From NCBI GenBank assembly GCA_947652115.1, contig OX393565.1, positions 17,333,253-17,397,252 on the forward strand: a stretch of DNA of 64,000 bases, given 5' to 3'. The DNA is from Blastomussa wellsi. Its lineage: Eukaryota > Cnidaria > Anthozoa > Scleractinia > Plerogyridae. This document shows positions 47,801-60,000 of the stretch, in pieces; the first letter of the stretch is position 1; each line of letters begins with the position of its first letter. The notes beneath the pieces are model-generated. The model was not told the origin of the DNA, searched no databases, and saw nothing but the letters and a program-made list of their open reading frames with translations. A program made the position numbers and the translations under genes.

Positions 47801-49421
47801 TTTTTTAAGAATTCTTTATTCTTAAAAAAATGTGATCAAATTGCTTATTTGTTTACATCGAAACCCATAACCAGTCAATATTGCTTAACGTAGTCAAAAT
47901 TGGACCCCTATAAAGTATAAATGGCGATAGATTTTAGCATCTTCTACCCATCCAAAGTACAAGAATGACTTGTAAGACTGTAAGATCTGCATACCCTTAC
48001 CCACAACGCAAAGTTTGGGTGCCAGCGATGGCGTCGACTGTTTAGGAAAAGGAAATTAGCGGCGGCGCAACTCCTGAAGCACGTTAATTATTTCAAACTT
48101 TATCTTCCCGCTTCATATTTTATACTGAGATTTCAAAGGACTCAACAACCCGAAGCTTTGGTAAAGACACACGACGAAACAAGCTCGACGAAAGCGCCTC
48201 AATAGAACCTGTTTCTACGCTATTAAAAAGATATCCCGAAAACGAGGCTACAAATTCTATTCTGATGATGTCACGGTTCGCAGTTATGCTATCTGTGATT
48301 GGTTAGAAAGATTTAACCCAATCAGAAGCGCTTTCCAGGTACTGTACATGTACGCTCGCTGTTCAAATGTTTTATCAGTTGACTAGCTGAAAACACTCAC
48401 GATGGTTTTGCAAACCTGGCTTAAACAGAAAAAGAAAACTTACTAATACCGAGACAATTATCAATCAAATCAGATGTGGATAGTAACGAAATTTAGCGTA
48501 ATATTTTTCTTTGATGGTGTAAATCAGTATGAATTGTGTGCTTTTTACTTCTCAAATTTAGTGGGCGTTCGTTTGGGATCGATCCGGAATAAGAGTTATT
48601 GAAATAATGCAAGTAAGCGTTTGTTTGAGAGCTTTCGCATTCCGGAGTACTTGGATATCCATTCCGAAATATATTTCGGAATATATTCTTATTTCGGAAT
48701 ATCCCCAACAAACGGGCCTTTAGAGTTTAACTTTCGGGGTACGACGGTGTTCTAAACCCTCAAAGTGTTGTGACAACTCAGTTCTTGAACATTGTCTACT
48801 CGGCCTAAGGGGATAGTTTGAGGGGGGTTTCTAAACATATTGACATGGCAAGAAGATGGAAAGGGAAAACGAGGTAATGATTTTTTTGGGGGAAAGATAT
48901 CGATGGTTGCTTTCCTTCTCATTAATATTGTTAGTGGCTGCTATTATCGGCTCTGCGTTAAATGATGTGCTCAGCTTTCTGTCAATAGCTGTTTGTTTCA
49001 TTCAAGGGTATCAGTATTTGTGAAAAAGAAAATATGTGCACACCCACTTTTCATTATTTAACACGTCACGACTTCACGTGAGGATAGCATCTCCTTGCTA
49101 AAAAACAAAAGAAAGATCTTTTGATAAGTAATCAAATTAAATTATCCCAGGACCATACGCCATAAGTCTAGTCCAGTCGATTCTTTCTTCTCAAATTTTG
49201 ATTTTACCTTCTGGTCATAAAGCTCGTGCTTAGTCGATAGCGACCCAGTGTTATTTGGTCGCTCTTTCGCGTTCAAAATAAGTGCAATACTAATGTCTTC
49301 TTTGAATTGATTTGAGACGAGAAACAATGGTTCCTTTTGTATTTTAAAATACATGTTGTCACTTCCGGCAGGCTGTCGAGGCTCGCACGATTGACCTGTT
49401 AAATTTGTTGGTTTATCGTCA

Positions 49422-49716
49422 GCCGGGCGTAGTGGCGCACGCCTGTAATCCAGCTGCTTGGAGGCTGGGGTGTCTGAACGGCTTGAGGGCGGGATTCCTG
49501 GAAGTGGCCGTCCTATGTAGATCGGGTGTCCATGCTAAGTTTGGCGTCAATATGGTGAACACAAAGGAGTTTGAGTTCCCCAGGTTGGTTAAAGAGGAGC
49601 GAACCGGTCCGGGGTGGAAACACAGCAGGCAAAAGCTCCCGCGTCAAACAGTAGTGGGATAGCATCCCTTAAAAGGCGACTGCTCGCAGCCCGATCGAGA
49701 TAGTCGAACTCGACCC
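49422..49716 (+). ncRNA. SRP RNA (7SL), copy 13, variant class
   Basis: Variant bases with one more change in helix 5: CATCCCTTAAAAGG. Confidence 0.9.
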
Positions 49717-51309
49717 TTTTTTAAGAATTCTTTATTCTTAAAAAAATGTGATCAAATTGCTTATTTGTTTACATCGAAACCCATAACCAGTCAATATTGC
49801 TTAACGTAGTCAAAATTGGACCCCTATAAAGTATAAATGGCGATAGATTTTAGCATCTTCTACCCATCCAAAGTACAAGAATGACTTGTAAGACTGTAAG
49901 ATCTGCATACCCTTACCCACAACGCAAAGTTTGGGTGCCAGCGATGGCGTCGACTGTTTAGGAAAAGGAAATTAGCGGCGGCGCAACTCCTGAAGCACGT
50001 TAATTATTTCAAACTTTATCTTCCCGCTTCATATTTTATACTGAGATTTCAAAGGACTCAACAACCCGAAGCTTTGGTAAAGACACACGACGAAACAAGC
50101 TCGACGAAAGCGCCTCAATAGAACCTGTTTCTACGCTATTAAAAAGATATCCCGAAGACGAGGCTACAAATTCTATTCTGATGATGTCACGGTTCGCAGT
50201 TATGCTATCTGTGATTGGTTAGAAAGATTTAACCCAATCAGAAGCGCCTTCCAGGTACTGTACATGTACGCTCGCTGTTCAAATGTTTTATCAGTTGACT
50301 AGCTGAAAACACTCACGATGGTTTTGCAAACCTGGCTTAAACAGAAAAAGAAAACTTACTAATACCGAGACAATTATCAATCAAATCAGATGTGGATAGT
50401 AACGAAATTTAGCGTAATATTTTTCTTTGATGGTGTAAATCAGTATGAATTGTGTGCTTTTTACTTCTCAAATTTAGTGGGCGTTCGTTTGGGATCGATC
50501 CGGAATAAGAGTTATTGAAATAATGCAAGTAAGCGTTTGTTTGAGAGCTTTCGCATTCCGGAGTACTTGGATATCCATTCCGAAATATATTTCGGAATAT
50601 ATTCTTATTTCGGAATATCCCCAACAAACGGGCCTTTAGAGTTTAACTTTCGGGGTACGACGGTGTTCTAAACCCTCAAAGTGTTGTGACAACTCAGTTC
50701 TTGAACATTGTCTACTCGGCCTAAGGGGATAGTTTGAGGGGGCTTTCTAAACATATTGACATGGCAAGAAGATGGAAAGGGAAAACCAGGTAATGATTTT
50801 TTTGGGGGAAAGATATCGATGGTTAGTGGCTGCTATTATCGGCTCTGCGTTTAATGATGTGCTCAGCTTTCTGTCAATAGCTGTTTCATTCAAGGGTATC
50901 AGTATTTGTGAAAAAGAAAATATGTGCACACCCACTTTTCATTATTTAACACGTCACGACTTCACGTGAGGATAGCATCTCCTTGCTAAAAAACAAAAGA
51001 AAGATCTTTTGATAAGTAATCAAATTAAATTATCCCAGGACCATACGCCATAAGTCTAGTCCAGTCGATTCTTTTTTCTCAAATTTTGATTTTACCTTCT
51101 GGTGATAAAGCTCGTGCTTAGTCGATAGCGACCCAGTGTTATTTGGTCGCTCTTTCGCGTTCAAAATAAGTGCAATACTAATGTCTTCTTTGAACTGATT
51201 TGAGACGAGAAACAATGGTTCCTTTTGTATTTTAAAATACATGTTGTCACTTCCGGCAGGCTGTCGAGGCTCGCACGATTGACCTGTTAAATTTGTTGGT
51301 TTATCGTCA

Positions 51310-51604
51310 GCCGGGCGTAGTGGCGCACGCCTGTAATCCAGCTGCTTGGAGGCTGGGGTGTCTGAACGGCTTGAGGGCGGGATTCCTGGAAGTGGCCGTC
51401 CTATGTAGATCGGGTGTCCATGCTAAGTTTGGCGTCAATATGGTGAACACAAAGGAGTTTGAGTTCCCCAGGTTGGTTAAAGAGGAGCGAACCGGTCCAG
51501 GGTGGAAACACAGCAGGCAAAAGCTCCCGCGTCAAACAGTAGTGGGATAGCATCCGTGAATAGGCGACTGCTCGCAGCCCGATCGAGATAGTCGAACTCG
51601 ACCC
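51310..51604 (+). ncRNA. SRP RNA (7SL), copy 14
   Basis: Canonical class. Confidence 0.93.
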
Positions 51605-53225
51605 TTTTTTAAGAATTCTTTATTCTTAAAAAAATGTGATCAAATTGCTTATTTCTTTACATCGAAACCCATAACCAGTCAATATTGCTTAACGTAGTCA
51701 AAATTGGACCCCTATAAAGCATAAATGGCGATAGATTTTAGCATCTTCTACCCATCCAAAGTACAAGAATGACTTGTAAGACTGTAAGATCTGCATACCC
51801 TTACCCACAACGCAAAGTTTGGGTGCCAGCGATGGCGTCGACTGTTTAGGAAAAGGAAATTAGCGGCGGCGCAACTCCTGAAGCACGTTAATTATTTCAA
51901 ACTTTATCTTCCCGCTTCATATTTTATACTGAGATTTCAAAGGACTGAACAACCCGAAGCTTTGGTAAAGACACACGACGAAACAAGGTCGACGAAAGCG
52001 CCTCAATAGAACCTGTTTCTACGCTATTAAAAAGATATCCCGAAAACGAGGCTACAAATTCTATTCTGATGATGTCACGGTTCGCAGTTATGCTATCTGT
52101 GATTGGTTAGAAAGATTTAACCCAATCAGAAGCGCCTTCCAGGTACTGTACATGTACGCTCGCTGTTCAAATGTTTTATCAGTTGACTAGCTGAAAACAC
52201 TCACGATGGTTTTGCAAACCTGGCTTAAACAGAAAAAGAAAACTTACTAATACCGAGACAATTATCAATCAACTCAGATGTGGATAGTAACGAAATTTAG
52301 CGTAATATTTTTCTTTGATGGTGTAAATCAGTATGAATTGTGTGCTTTTTACTTCTGAAATTTAGTGGGCGTTCGTTTGCGATCAATCCCGAATAAGAGT
52401 AATTGAAATACTGCAAGTAAGCGTTTGTTTGAGAGCTTTCGCAATCCGGAGTACTTGGATATCCATTCCGAAATATATTTCGGAATATATTCTTATTTCG
52501 GAATATCCCCAACAAACGGGCCTTTAGAGTTTAACTTTCGGGGTACGACGGTGTTCTAAACCCTCAAAGTGTTGTGACAACTCAGTTCTTGAACATTGTC
52601 TACTCGGCCTAAGGGGATAGTTTGAGGGGGGTTTCTAAACATATTGACATGGCAAGAAGATGGAAAGGGAAAACCAGGTAATGATTTTTTTGGGGGAAAG
52701 ATATCGATGGTTGCTTTCCTTCTCATTAATATTGTTAGTGGCTGCTATTATCGGCTCTGCGTTAAATGATCTGCTCAGCTTTCTGTCAATAGCTGTTTGT
52801 TTCATTCAAGGGTATCAGTATTTGTGAAAAAGAAAATATGTGCACACCCATTTTTCATTATTTAACACGTCACGACTTCACGTGAGGATAGCATCTCCTT
52901 GCTAAAAAACAAAAGAAAGATCTTTTGATAAGTAATCAAATTAAATTATCCCAGGACCATACGCCATAAGTCTAGTCCAGTCGATTCTTTCTTCTCAAAT
53001 TTTGATTTTACCTTCTGGTAATAAAGCTCGTGCTTAGTCGATAGCGACCCAGTGTTATTTGGTCGCTCTTTCGCGTTCAAAATAAGTGCAATACTAATGT
53101 CTTCTTTGAATTGATTTGAGACGAGAAACAATGGTTCCTTTTGTATTTTAAAATACATGTTGTCACTTCCGGCAGGCTGTCGAGGCTCGCACGATTGACC
53201 TGTTAAATTTGTTGGTTTATCGTCA

Positions 53226-53520
53226 GCCGGGCGTAGTGGCGCACGCCTGTAATCCAGCTGCTTGGAGGCTGGGGTCTCTGAACGGCTTGAGGGCGGGATT
53301 CCTGGAAGTGGCCGTCCTATGTAGATCGGGTGTCCATGCTAAGTTTGGCGTCAATATGGTGAACACAAAGGAGTTTGAGTTCCCCAGGTTGGTTAAAGAG
53401 GAGCGAACCGGTCCAGGGTGGAAACACAGCAGGCAAAAGCTCCCGCGTCAAACAGTAGTGGGATAGCATCCGTGAATAGGCGACTGCTCGCAGCCCGATC
53501 GAGATAGTCGAACTCGACCC
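53226..53520 (+). ncRNA. SRP RNA (7SL), copy 15
   Basis: Canonical class with a private G to C in the Alu domain (GGGGTCTCTG for GGGGTGTCTG). Confidence 0.92.
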
Positions 53521-55126
53521 TTTTTTAAGAATGCTTTATTCTTAAAAAAATGTGATCAAATTGCTTATTTCTTTACATCGAAACCCATAACCAGTCAATA
53601 TTGCTTAACGTAGTCAAAATTGGACCCCTATAAAGCATAAATGGCGATAGATTTTAGCATCTTCTACCCATCCAAAGTACAAGAATGACTTGTAAGACTG
53701 TAAGATCTGCATACCCTTACCCACAACGCAAAGTTTGGGTGCCAGCGATGGCGTAGACTGTTTAGGAAAAGGAAATTAGCGGCGGCGCAACTCCTGAAGC
53801 ACGTTAATTATTTCAAACTTTATCTTCCCGCTTCATATTTTATACTGAGATTTCAAAGGACTCAACAACCCGAAGCTTTGGTAAAGACACACGACGAAAC
53901 AAGCTCGACGAAAGCGCCTCAATAGAACCTGTTTCTACGCTATTAAAAAGATATCCCGAAAACAAGGCTACAAATTCTATTCTGATGATGTCACGGTTCG
54001 CAGTTATGCTATCTGTGATTGGTTAGAAAGATTTAACCCAATCAGAAGCGCCTTCCAGGTACTGTACATGTACGCTCGCTGTTCAAATGTTTTATCAGTT
54101 GACTAGCTGAAAACACTCACGATGGTTTTGCAAACCTGGCTTAAACAGAAAAAGAAAACTTACTAATACCGAGACAATTATCAATCAACTCAGATGTGGA
54201 TAGTAACGAAATCATTTAGCGTAATATTTTTCTTTGATGGTGTAAATCAGTATGAATTGTGTGCTTTTTACTTCTGAAATTTAGTGGGCGTTCGTTTGCG
54301 ATCAATCCGGAATAAGAGTAATTGAAATAATGCAAGTAAGCGTTTGTTTGAGAGCTTTCGCAATCCGGAGTACTTGGATATCCATTCCGAAATATATTTC
54401 GGAATATCCCCAACAAACGGGCCTTTAGAGTTTAACTTTCGGGGTACGACGGTGTTCTAAACCCTCAAAGTGTTGTGACAACTCAGTTCTTGAACATTGT
54501 CTACTCGGCCTAAGGGGATAGTTTGAGGGGGGTTTCTAAACATATTGACATGGCAAGAAGATGGAAAGGGAAAACGAGGTAATGATTTTTTTGGGGGAAA
54601 GATATCGATGGTTGCTTTCCTTCTCATTAATATTGTTAGTGGCTGCTATTATCGGCTCTGCGTTAAATGATGTGCTCAGCTTTCTGTCAATAGCTGTTTG
54701 TTTCATTCAAGGGTATCAGTATTTGTGAAAAAGAAAATATGTGCACACCCACTTTTCATTATTTAACACGTCACGACTTCACGTGAGGATAGCATCTCCT
54801 TGCTAAAAAACAAAAGAAAGATCTTTTGATAAGTAATCAAATTAAATTATCCCAGGACCATACGCCATAAGTCTAGTCCAGTCGATTCTTTCTTCTCAAA
54901 TTTTGATTTTACCTTCTGGTGATAAAGCTCGTGCTTAGTCGATAGCGACCCAGTGTTATTTGGTCGCTCTTTCGCGTTCAAAATAAGTGCAATACTAATG
55001 TCTTCTTTGAATTGATTTGAGACGAGAAACAATGGTTCCTTTTGTATTTTAAAATACATGTTGTCACTTCCGGCAGGCTGTCGAGGCTCGCACGATTGAC
55101 CTGTTAAATTTGTTGGTTTATCGTCA

Positions 55127-55421
55127 GCCGGGCGTAGTGGCGCACGCCTGTAATCCAGCTGCTTGGAGGCTGGGGTGTCTGAACGGCTTGAGGGCGGGAT
55201 TCCTGGAAGTGGCCGTCCTATGTAGATCGGGTGTCCATGCTAAGTTTGGCGTCAATATGGTGAACACAAAGGAGTTTGAGTTCCCCAGGTTGGTTAAAGA
55301 GGAGCGAACCGGTCCAGGGTGGAAACACAGCAGGCAAAAGCTCCCGCGTCAAACAGTAGTGGGATAGCATCCGTGAATAGGCGACTGCTCGCAGCCCGAT
55401 CGAGATAGTCGAACTCGACCC
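55127..55421 (+). ncRNA. SRP RNA (7SL), copy 16
   Basis: Canonical class, last copy. Its spacer is cut at 56587 by the Polinton-like element. Confidence 0.93.
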
Positions 55422-56587
55422 TTTTTTAAGAATTCTTTATTCTTAAAAAAATGTGATCAAATTGCTTATTTGTTTACATCGAAACCCATAACCAGTCAAT
55501 ATTGCTTAACGTAGTCAAAATTGGACCCCTATAAAGCATAAATGGCGATAGATTTCAGCATCTTCTACCCATCCAAAGTACAAGAATGACTTGTAAGACT
55601 GTAAGATCTGCATACCCTTACCCACAACGCAAAGTTTGGGTGCCAGCGATGGCGTCGACTGTTTAGGAAAAGGAAATTAGCGGCGGCGCAACTCCTGAAG
55701 CACGTTAATTATTTCAAACTTTATCTTCCCGCTTCATATTTTATACTGAGATTTCAAAGGACTGAACAACCCGAAGCTTTGGTAAAGACACACGACGAAA
55801 CAAGCTCGACGAAAGCGCCTCAATAGAACCTGTTTCTACGCTATTAAAAAGATATCCCGAAAACGAGGCTACAAATTCTATTCTGATGATGTCACGGTTC
55901 GCAGTTATGCTATCTGTGATTGGTTAGAAAGATTTAACCCAATCAGAAGCGCCTTCCAGGTACTGTACATGTACGCTCGCTGTTCAAATGTTTTATCAGT
56001 TGACTAGCTGAAAACACTCACGATGGTTTTGCAAACCTGGCTTAAACAGAAAAAGAAAACTTACTAATACCGAGACAATTATCAATCAACTCAGATGTGG
56101 ATAGTAACGAAATTTAGCGTAATATTTTTCTTTGATGGTGTAAATCAGTATGAATTGTGTGCTTTTTACTTCTCAAATTTAGTGGGCATTCGTTTGGGAT
56201 CAATCCGGAATAAGAGTAATTGAAATAATGCAAGTAAGCGTTTGTTTGAGAGCTTTCGCAATCCGGAGTACTTGGATATCCATTCCGAAATATATTTCGG
56301 AATATATTCTTATTTCGGAATATCCCCAACAAACGGGCCTTTAGAGTTTAACTTTCGGGGTACGACGGTGTTCTAAACCCTCAAAGTGTTGTGACAACTC
56401 AGTTCTTGAACATTGTCTACTCGGCCTAAGGGGATAGTTTGAGGGGGGTTTCTAAACATATTGACATGGCAAGAAGATGGAAAGGGAAAACGAGGTAATG
56501 ATTTTTTGGGGGGAAAGATATCGATGGTTGCTTTCCTTCTCATTAATATTGTTAGTGGCTGCTATTATCGGCTCTGCGTTTAATGAT

Positions 56588-57018
56588 AGTAGTATAAGTG
56601 GCTCAATGGCAGCCCTAGCCATCTGATTGGTCCAGACAGCACACGTGACGCGTCTCGACCAATCAGATTGCCGGATTTCATCCAAGATGGCCGAAATACT
56701 TTTTAATGAGCAAAAATTATTCAGTCTGACGTCATCCCTGAAGAAAACTGCGCCCCAGAGCTCTACGGAGGTTCTGGACCCGTCTCACGGATTTCCAGGG
56801 CTAATCGATAAAAATCGATAATGGGATGACGTCATGGCTTTCCGGTCCCCCGCTCCTGAAGGGAGTCCTTTCGCTAGATGGGGCACTCCTCGGGGATTGG
56901 TTACCCGCGACTCGTGTTGGGATCCCTGACCTAGCGAAAAGAGCGGAAAAGGGTATCATCGGGGTGCCACCCCGACTCATTGTCGCCGGAACTATTTACA
57001 AATTAAACGCAACGATAT
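56588..57018. other. Terminal non-coding region of the Polinton-like element
   Basis: Holds a perfect 12-bp inverted pair ATCTGATTGGTC/GACCAATCAGAT (56621-56632 and 56657-56668) with CCAAT boxes, a CCAAGATGGCCG word (YY1-like), TGACGTCA-like sites near 56729 and 56829, and CTTTCGCTAG/CTAGCGAAA inverted words. This looks like terminal repeat or promoter DNA. Whether it is a true terminal inverted repeat needs the other end. Confidence 0.5.
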
Positions 57019-60000
57019 TTACAAATTGCAGAGGAGCTCGGCCATCTCCACGTCGTGCTCGTCCAAGTCGTGCTTGTAGCCGTACGGGTAGGACGTGAAG
57101 GTTTCAAAGTCGACCACCCTCTTGTCGAAGACTATCCCGTATTGTTTGGTTCTCGGGGATACTTTGAGACGTTTTGTGGCAGGATCCCGTGTGAAGAAGT
57201 GCGGGTTGGTCACCTCCACGTCTCTGCGATCTCCTTGGGGATCCGTGAGTTCCTCCAACAGGTTCCGCTTGAGTATCTCGTAGTTTAGTTGCGCGGAACC
57301 ACGTACGGATTTCAGGGAGAACCCTCGCACCTTGCAGCAGACTTGACCCTGGTCGGACACGAAGCCGTAGTTTTTGGGGCCACCCGACACGAACTCTGTG
57401 ATGTAGTCGTCGGGTCGTCTGTGATCTTCCAGCTCGTCGGTCATGTCTCCTAGGTAGTCGCCCAAGGGAATGTCGACGAGACCCGGTTTCCACTTGTACA
57501 CCACAGAGTCCGTGTCGAAGTAGATGACTTGGGTGGTGAGTTTCTCTAGGTAGTAATAGAGTTTTAAACGCGCCCAGCAGGTGGTGAAGGCGGCTACGAA
57601 GACGTTTGTCTTCCCGTTGTCGACCTGGTTGGAAGCCATGTTGGTGTAAACTACTTCCAACACTTCGTCGTTGCAGATGCGGATCTGGCGGATGTTCCAC
57701 AACGGGTTGGAGACGGCTTCGAAGAGTGCGGCAGGTGTGGAGATGGCAACGGTGGTGGGTTTGTCTAGGTTTTCTCCGAATTTACCCCAGAACGAGTTCA
57801 GCATGAGTTTGGCGGTGGCTTTTCGGCCGGGGTTCTTGGTGATGAGGGGTGGGTCCAACGAGATACCCTCGTGCTCCTCGTAGTTTGCTACGTACTCTTG
57901 CTGTTGTTGCGGAGTGGTGACACCACGAGGATATCCCGCCGATTCTTGTTTGGCCTTTAACCAGGTGTTCACATAATTGGCGAAGAGCCCCGTCTTGCGT
58001 TGTTCTGAGGGAAAGTGCCACACCTCGTGGATGGTGATGATTGTGTACCCCATCTCTACCGCCTTTACGAGCTCGGGCGTGCACCACGTGCCGGTGAGCA
58101 TGCGTTCTTCGTCCGTGTGAGAGCAAACGCAAGAACGGTCCGCGAACGGTTTGGGCATTTCCGTTTCCACGCAGGAACGGCAGAGAGGAAAGACCAGCTT
58201 TCCTCCACAACGGTACGGCAACACGGGATGAAACAGCTCGTACGGTGGGAGCACAGTGACTTTGGCCATGCCGAAGTAGCTCGCGATGTTCTGGTCCTCG
58301 GGGTTACTGATGACGGTAGGATGACCCACGGGATACTCGGCGTACTTGTTGACCCAAGGGTAGAGTGACGTCACATCCACGTACTTGATGCGTTCTTGGA
58401 TCTTGTCCACGCACGAGTGAAGGCTGACGGCATTGGTGCGGCCACCGAAGAACGCGTCCCGCGGTTGGAGGGGTTCTTCTACTTGGATGGTGGACAGGAA
58501 GGTTTGTAGAGCCGTGTCCGTCTTCACCATCTTATCCCACTCGCATTCCCATACGATGACCAGATTGTATCCTTGGCGAAAAAGAATGTCTTCTTTGGCC
58601 TTTGTGTCCTCGTGGAGTTCACCAAAGGTGCGATCGCTCACGTTGCTTTGTTGATGACGACTCGGAAAACAAGTGAGACAACCGTGCCACAAACACCCGT
58701 GGAACTCGTAGACCGTGTTGGTGAGAGCGTCGAAGCCATCGACCAGATAGGAATGGGCCGGGGTGAACACGCGCACTTCACCACCGTTGTGGGCGTGTCG
58801 TATGCGGTCCCCTTGGTGTTGGCAGGACGGAGAAGCATTCGTTCTCAATCTGTGCTCTTGCCACGCCAACCATTTGAGAGCCTTGATGGATTGGTTGGAG
58901 GTCGCACCGTGCCAACCGTTGGGAGGTTCTACCGCGACGGTGTTGTTGGGAAGCTGTTTCTTTCTCCAGTAACGATTGCAGGCGGAGGCGATGGTGATAC
59001 ATTTTTCCATCGGATTGAACTCGGCCTTTTCCTCAAACTCTCCCTGAAACTTTTGGCAGCCTGCCTTGAGTAGTTTTACGTCCGAGACGCAGTACGCTTC
59101 CATCTCCGTTTTTAGGACGAAGTGGTAGTCGTTGGCGACCTTGTCGGCGTACCACGTCTCGAACGCAGCTTTTACTTTGGCAGACATGCCTTCTGGGTCG
59201 TAGGTGTCTGCGGGTGGCATCGGTCCTTCGTAATCTTGATGGTCGGCGGTGTTGAAGAGATGTGGGAAGAAACCCTTGCACTGTTCGGTGATGCCGAAGG
59301 TGTCGGGAAAGGCTGACAGCGGGAACGGCAGAAAGCAGAGGGAGTCCACGAACTTGATGTCACCCGTGGAGATGGAGAGCACTTTGGTCCCGATGTTGAT
59401 CTGGTTTTCCACGGTGCGATGAGTGTCGTACAAGTACTTCAACACGAACATGCCATCGTACCCCTTGAAATTATGGAAGACGCAGATGACTTTGCGCGTG
59501 TCCCCGTATTCGTCAATCGTCAACCCGTCAAGGTGTTCCATCAAGTCCGCGGTGCATGATGGACCGTAGAAGGAGAGCGTATCGTCTTCGTCTTCGGGCT
59601 CTGCACACACGAGGATGGGTGTCTGAACACCGTCGGTGTCAGTGACGGCTTCGTAGTCCGCGTACACGAAGAGGGGTTGCGGTTTTTCCACCCACGCTTG
59701 ACCGTCCTCGTCCATCTTCACGATGCCGCGAGTACCCACTTCAACCAGAGGTATCTTCATCAATTTGGGCTCGTCCTCCTCAGGGTCCAAGGGTTGGATG
59801 TAGCATTTGTGGGATGCCAGCTCCACCTCTTTTTCGCAGAAACGGCACCTGTCCCACCCGCACTTGTGTTTGCGCCTCGACCGTCCACGTTTCTTTTCTT
59901 TGGAGGCAGCGTCGTAGGTCTTGCAACAGGAAAGACACTTTTTCTTTACATCGCACAAGGAACGGAGTGTCTTGGTCCCTTGTAAATGAGAATTGTAGCA

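Larger units (their letters stand above)
25181..56587 (+). repeat. Tandem array of 16 SRP RNA gene units
   Basis: Repeat units of 1888-2127 bp, each one 295-nt SRP RNA gene plus a spacer of about 1.6-1.8 kb. Gene starts: 25727, 27659, 29784, 31797, 33728, 35855, 37771, 39659, 41786, 43702, 45590, 47506, 49422, 51310, 53226, 55127. The spacer before copy 1 is a diverged version, marking the left edge. The right edge is a sharp break at 56588. Spacers after copies 1, 2 and 4 are one type (containing TTTTTAGGTACTGTACATG), the others a second type (CCAGGTACTGTACATG). Spacers hold no other RNA gene that I can recognise; they carry embedded MITEs. Confidence 0.93.

Noticed and set aside
26380..54416. 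Repeated 62-93 codon frames in spacers (MVKTHDETRSTK..., MWIVTKFSV..., MLGIFRNKN..., MYFKIQKEP...)
   Set aside because: They break or shift between unit types, overlap MITE palindromes and show no domain. Repetition alone explains their number.
25653..55367. 85-codon plus frames repeated in the array as a protein family
   Set aside because: They lie inside the SRP RNA gene, start at non-ATG codons, and their conservation follows RNA structure.
25181..56587. CRISPR array or centromeric satellite
   Set aside because: The repeats are about 2 kb with an RNA gene in each, in animal DNA; there is no short repeat-spacer pattern, and units are far longer and gene-bearing compared with satellites.
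56826..57098. 90-codon plus frame at the polymerase 3' end
   Set aside because: It overlaps the polymerase terminus and the terminal non-coding region and has no motif.
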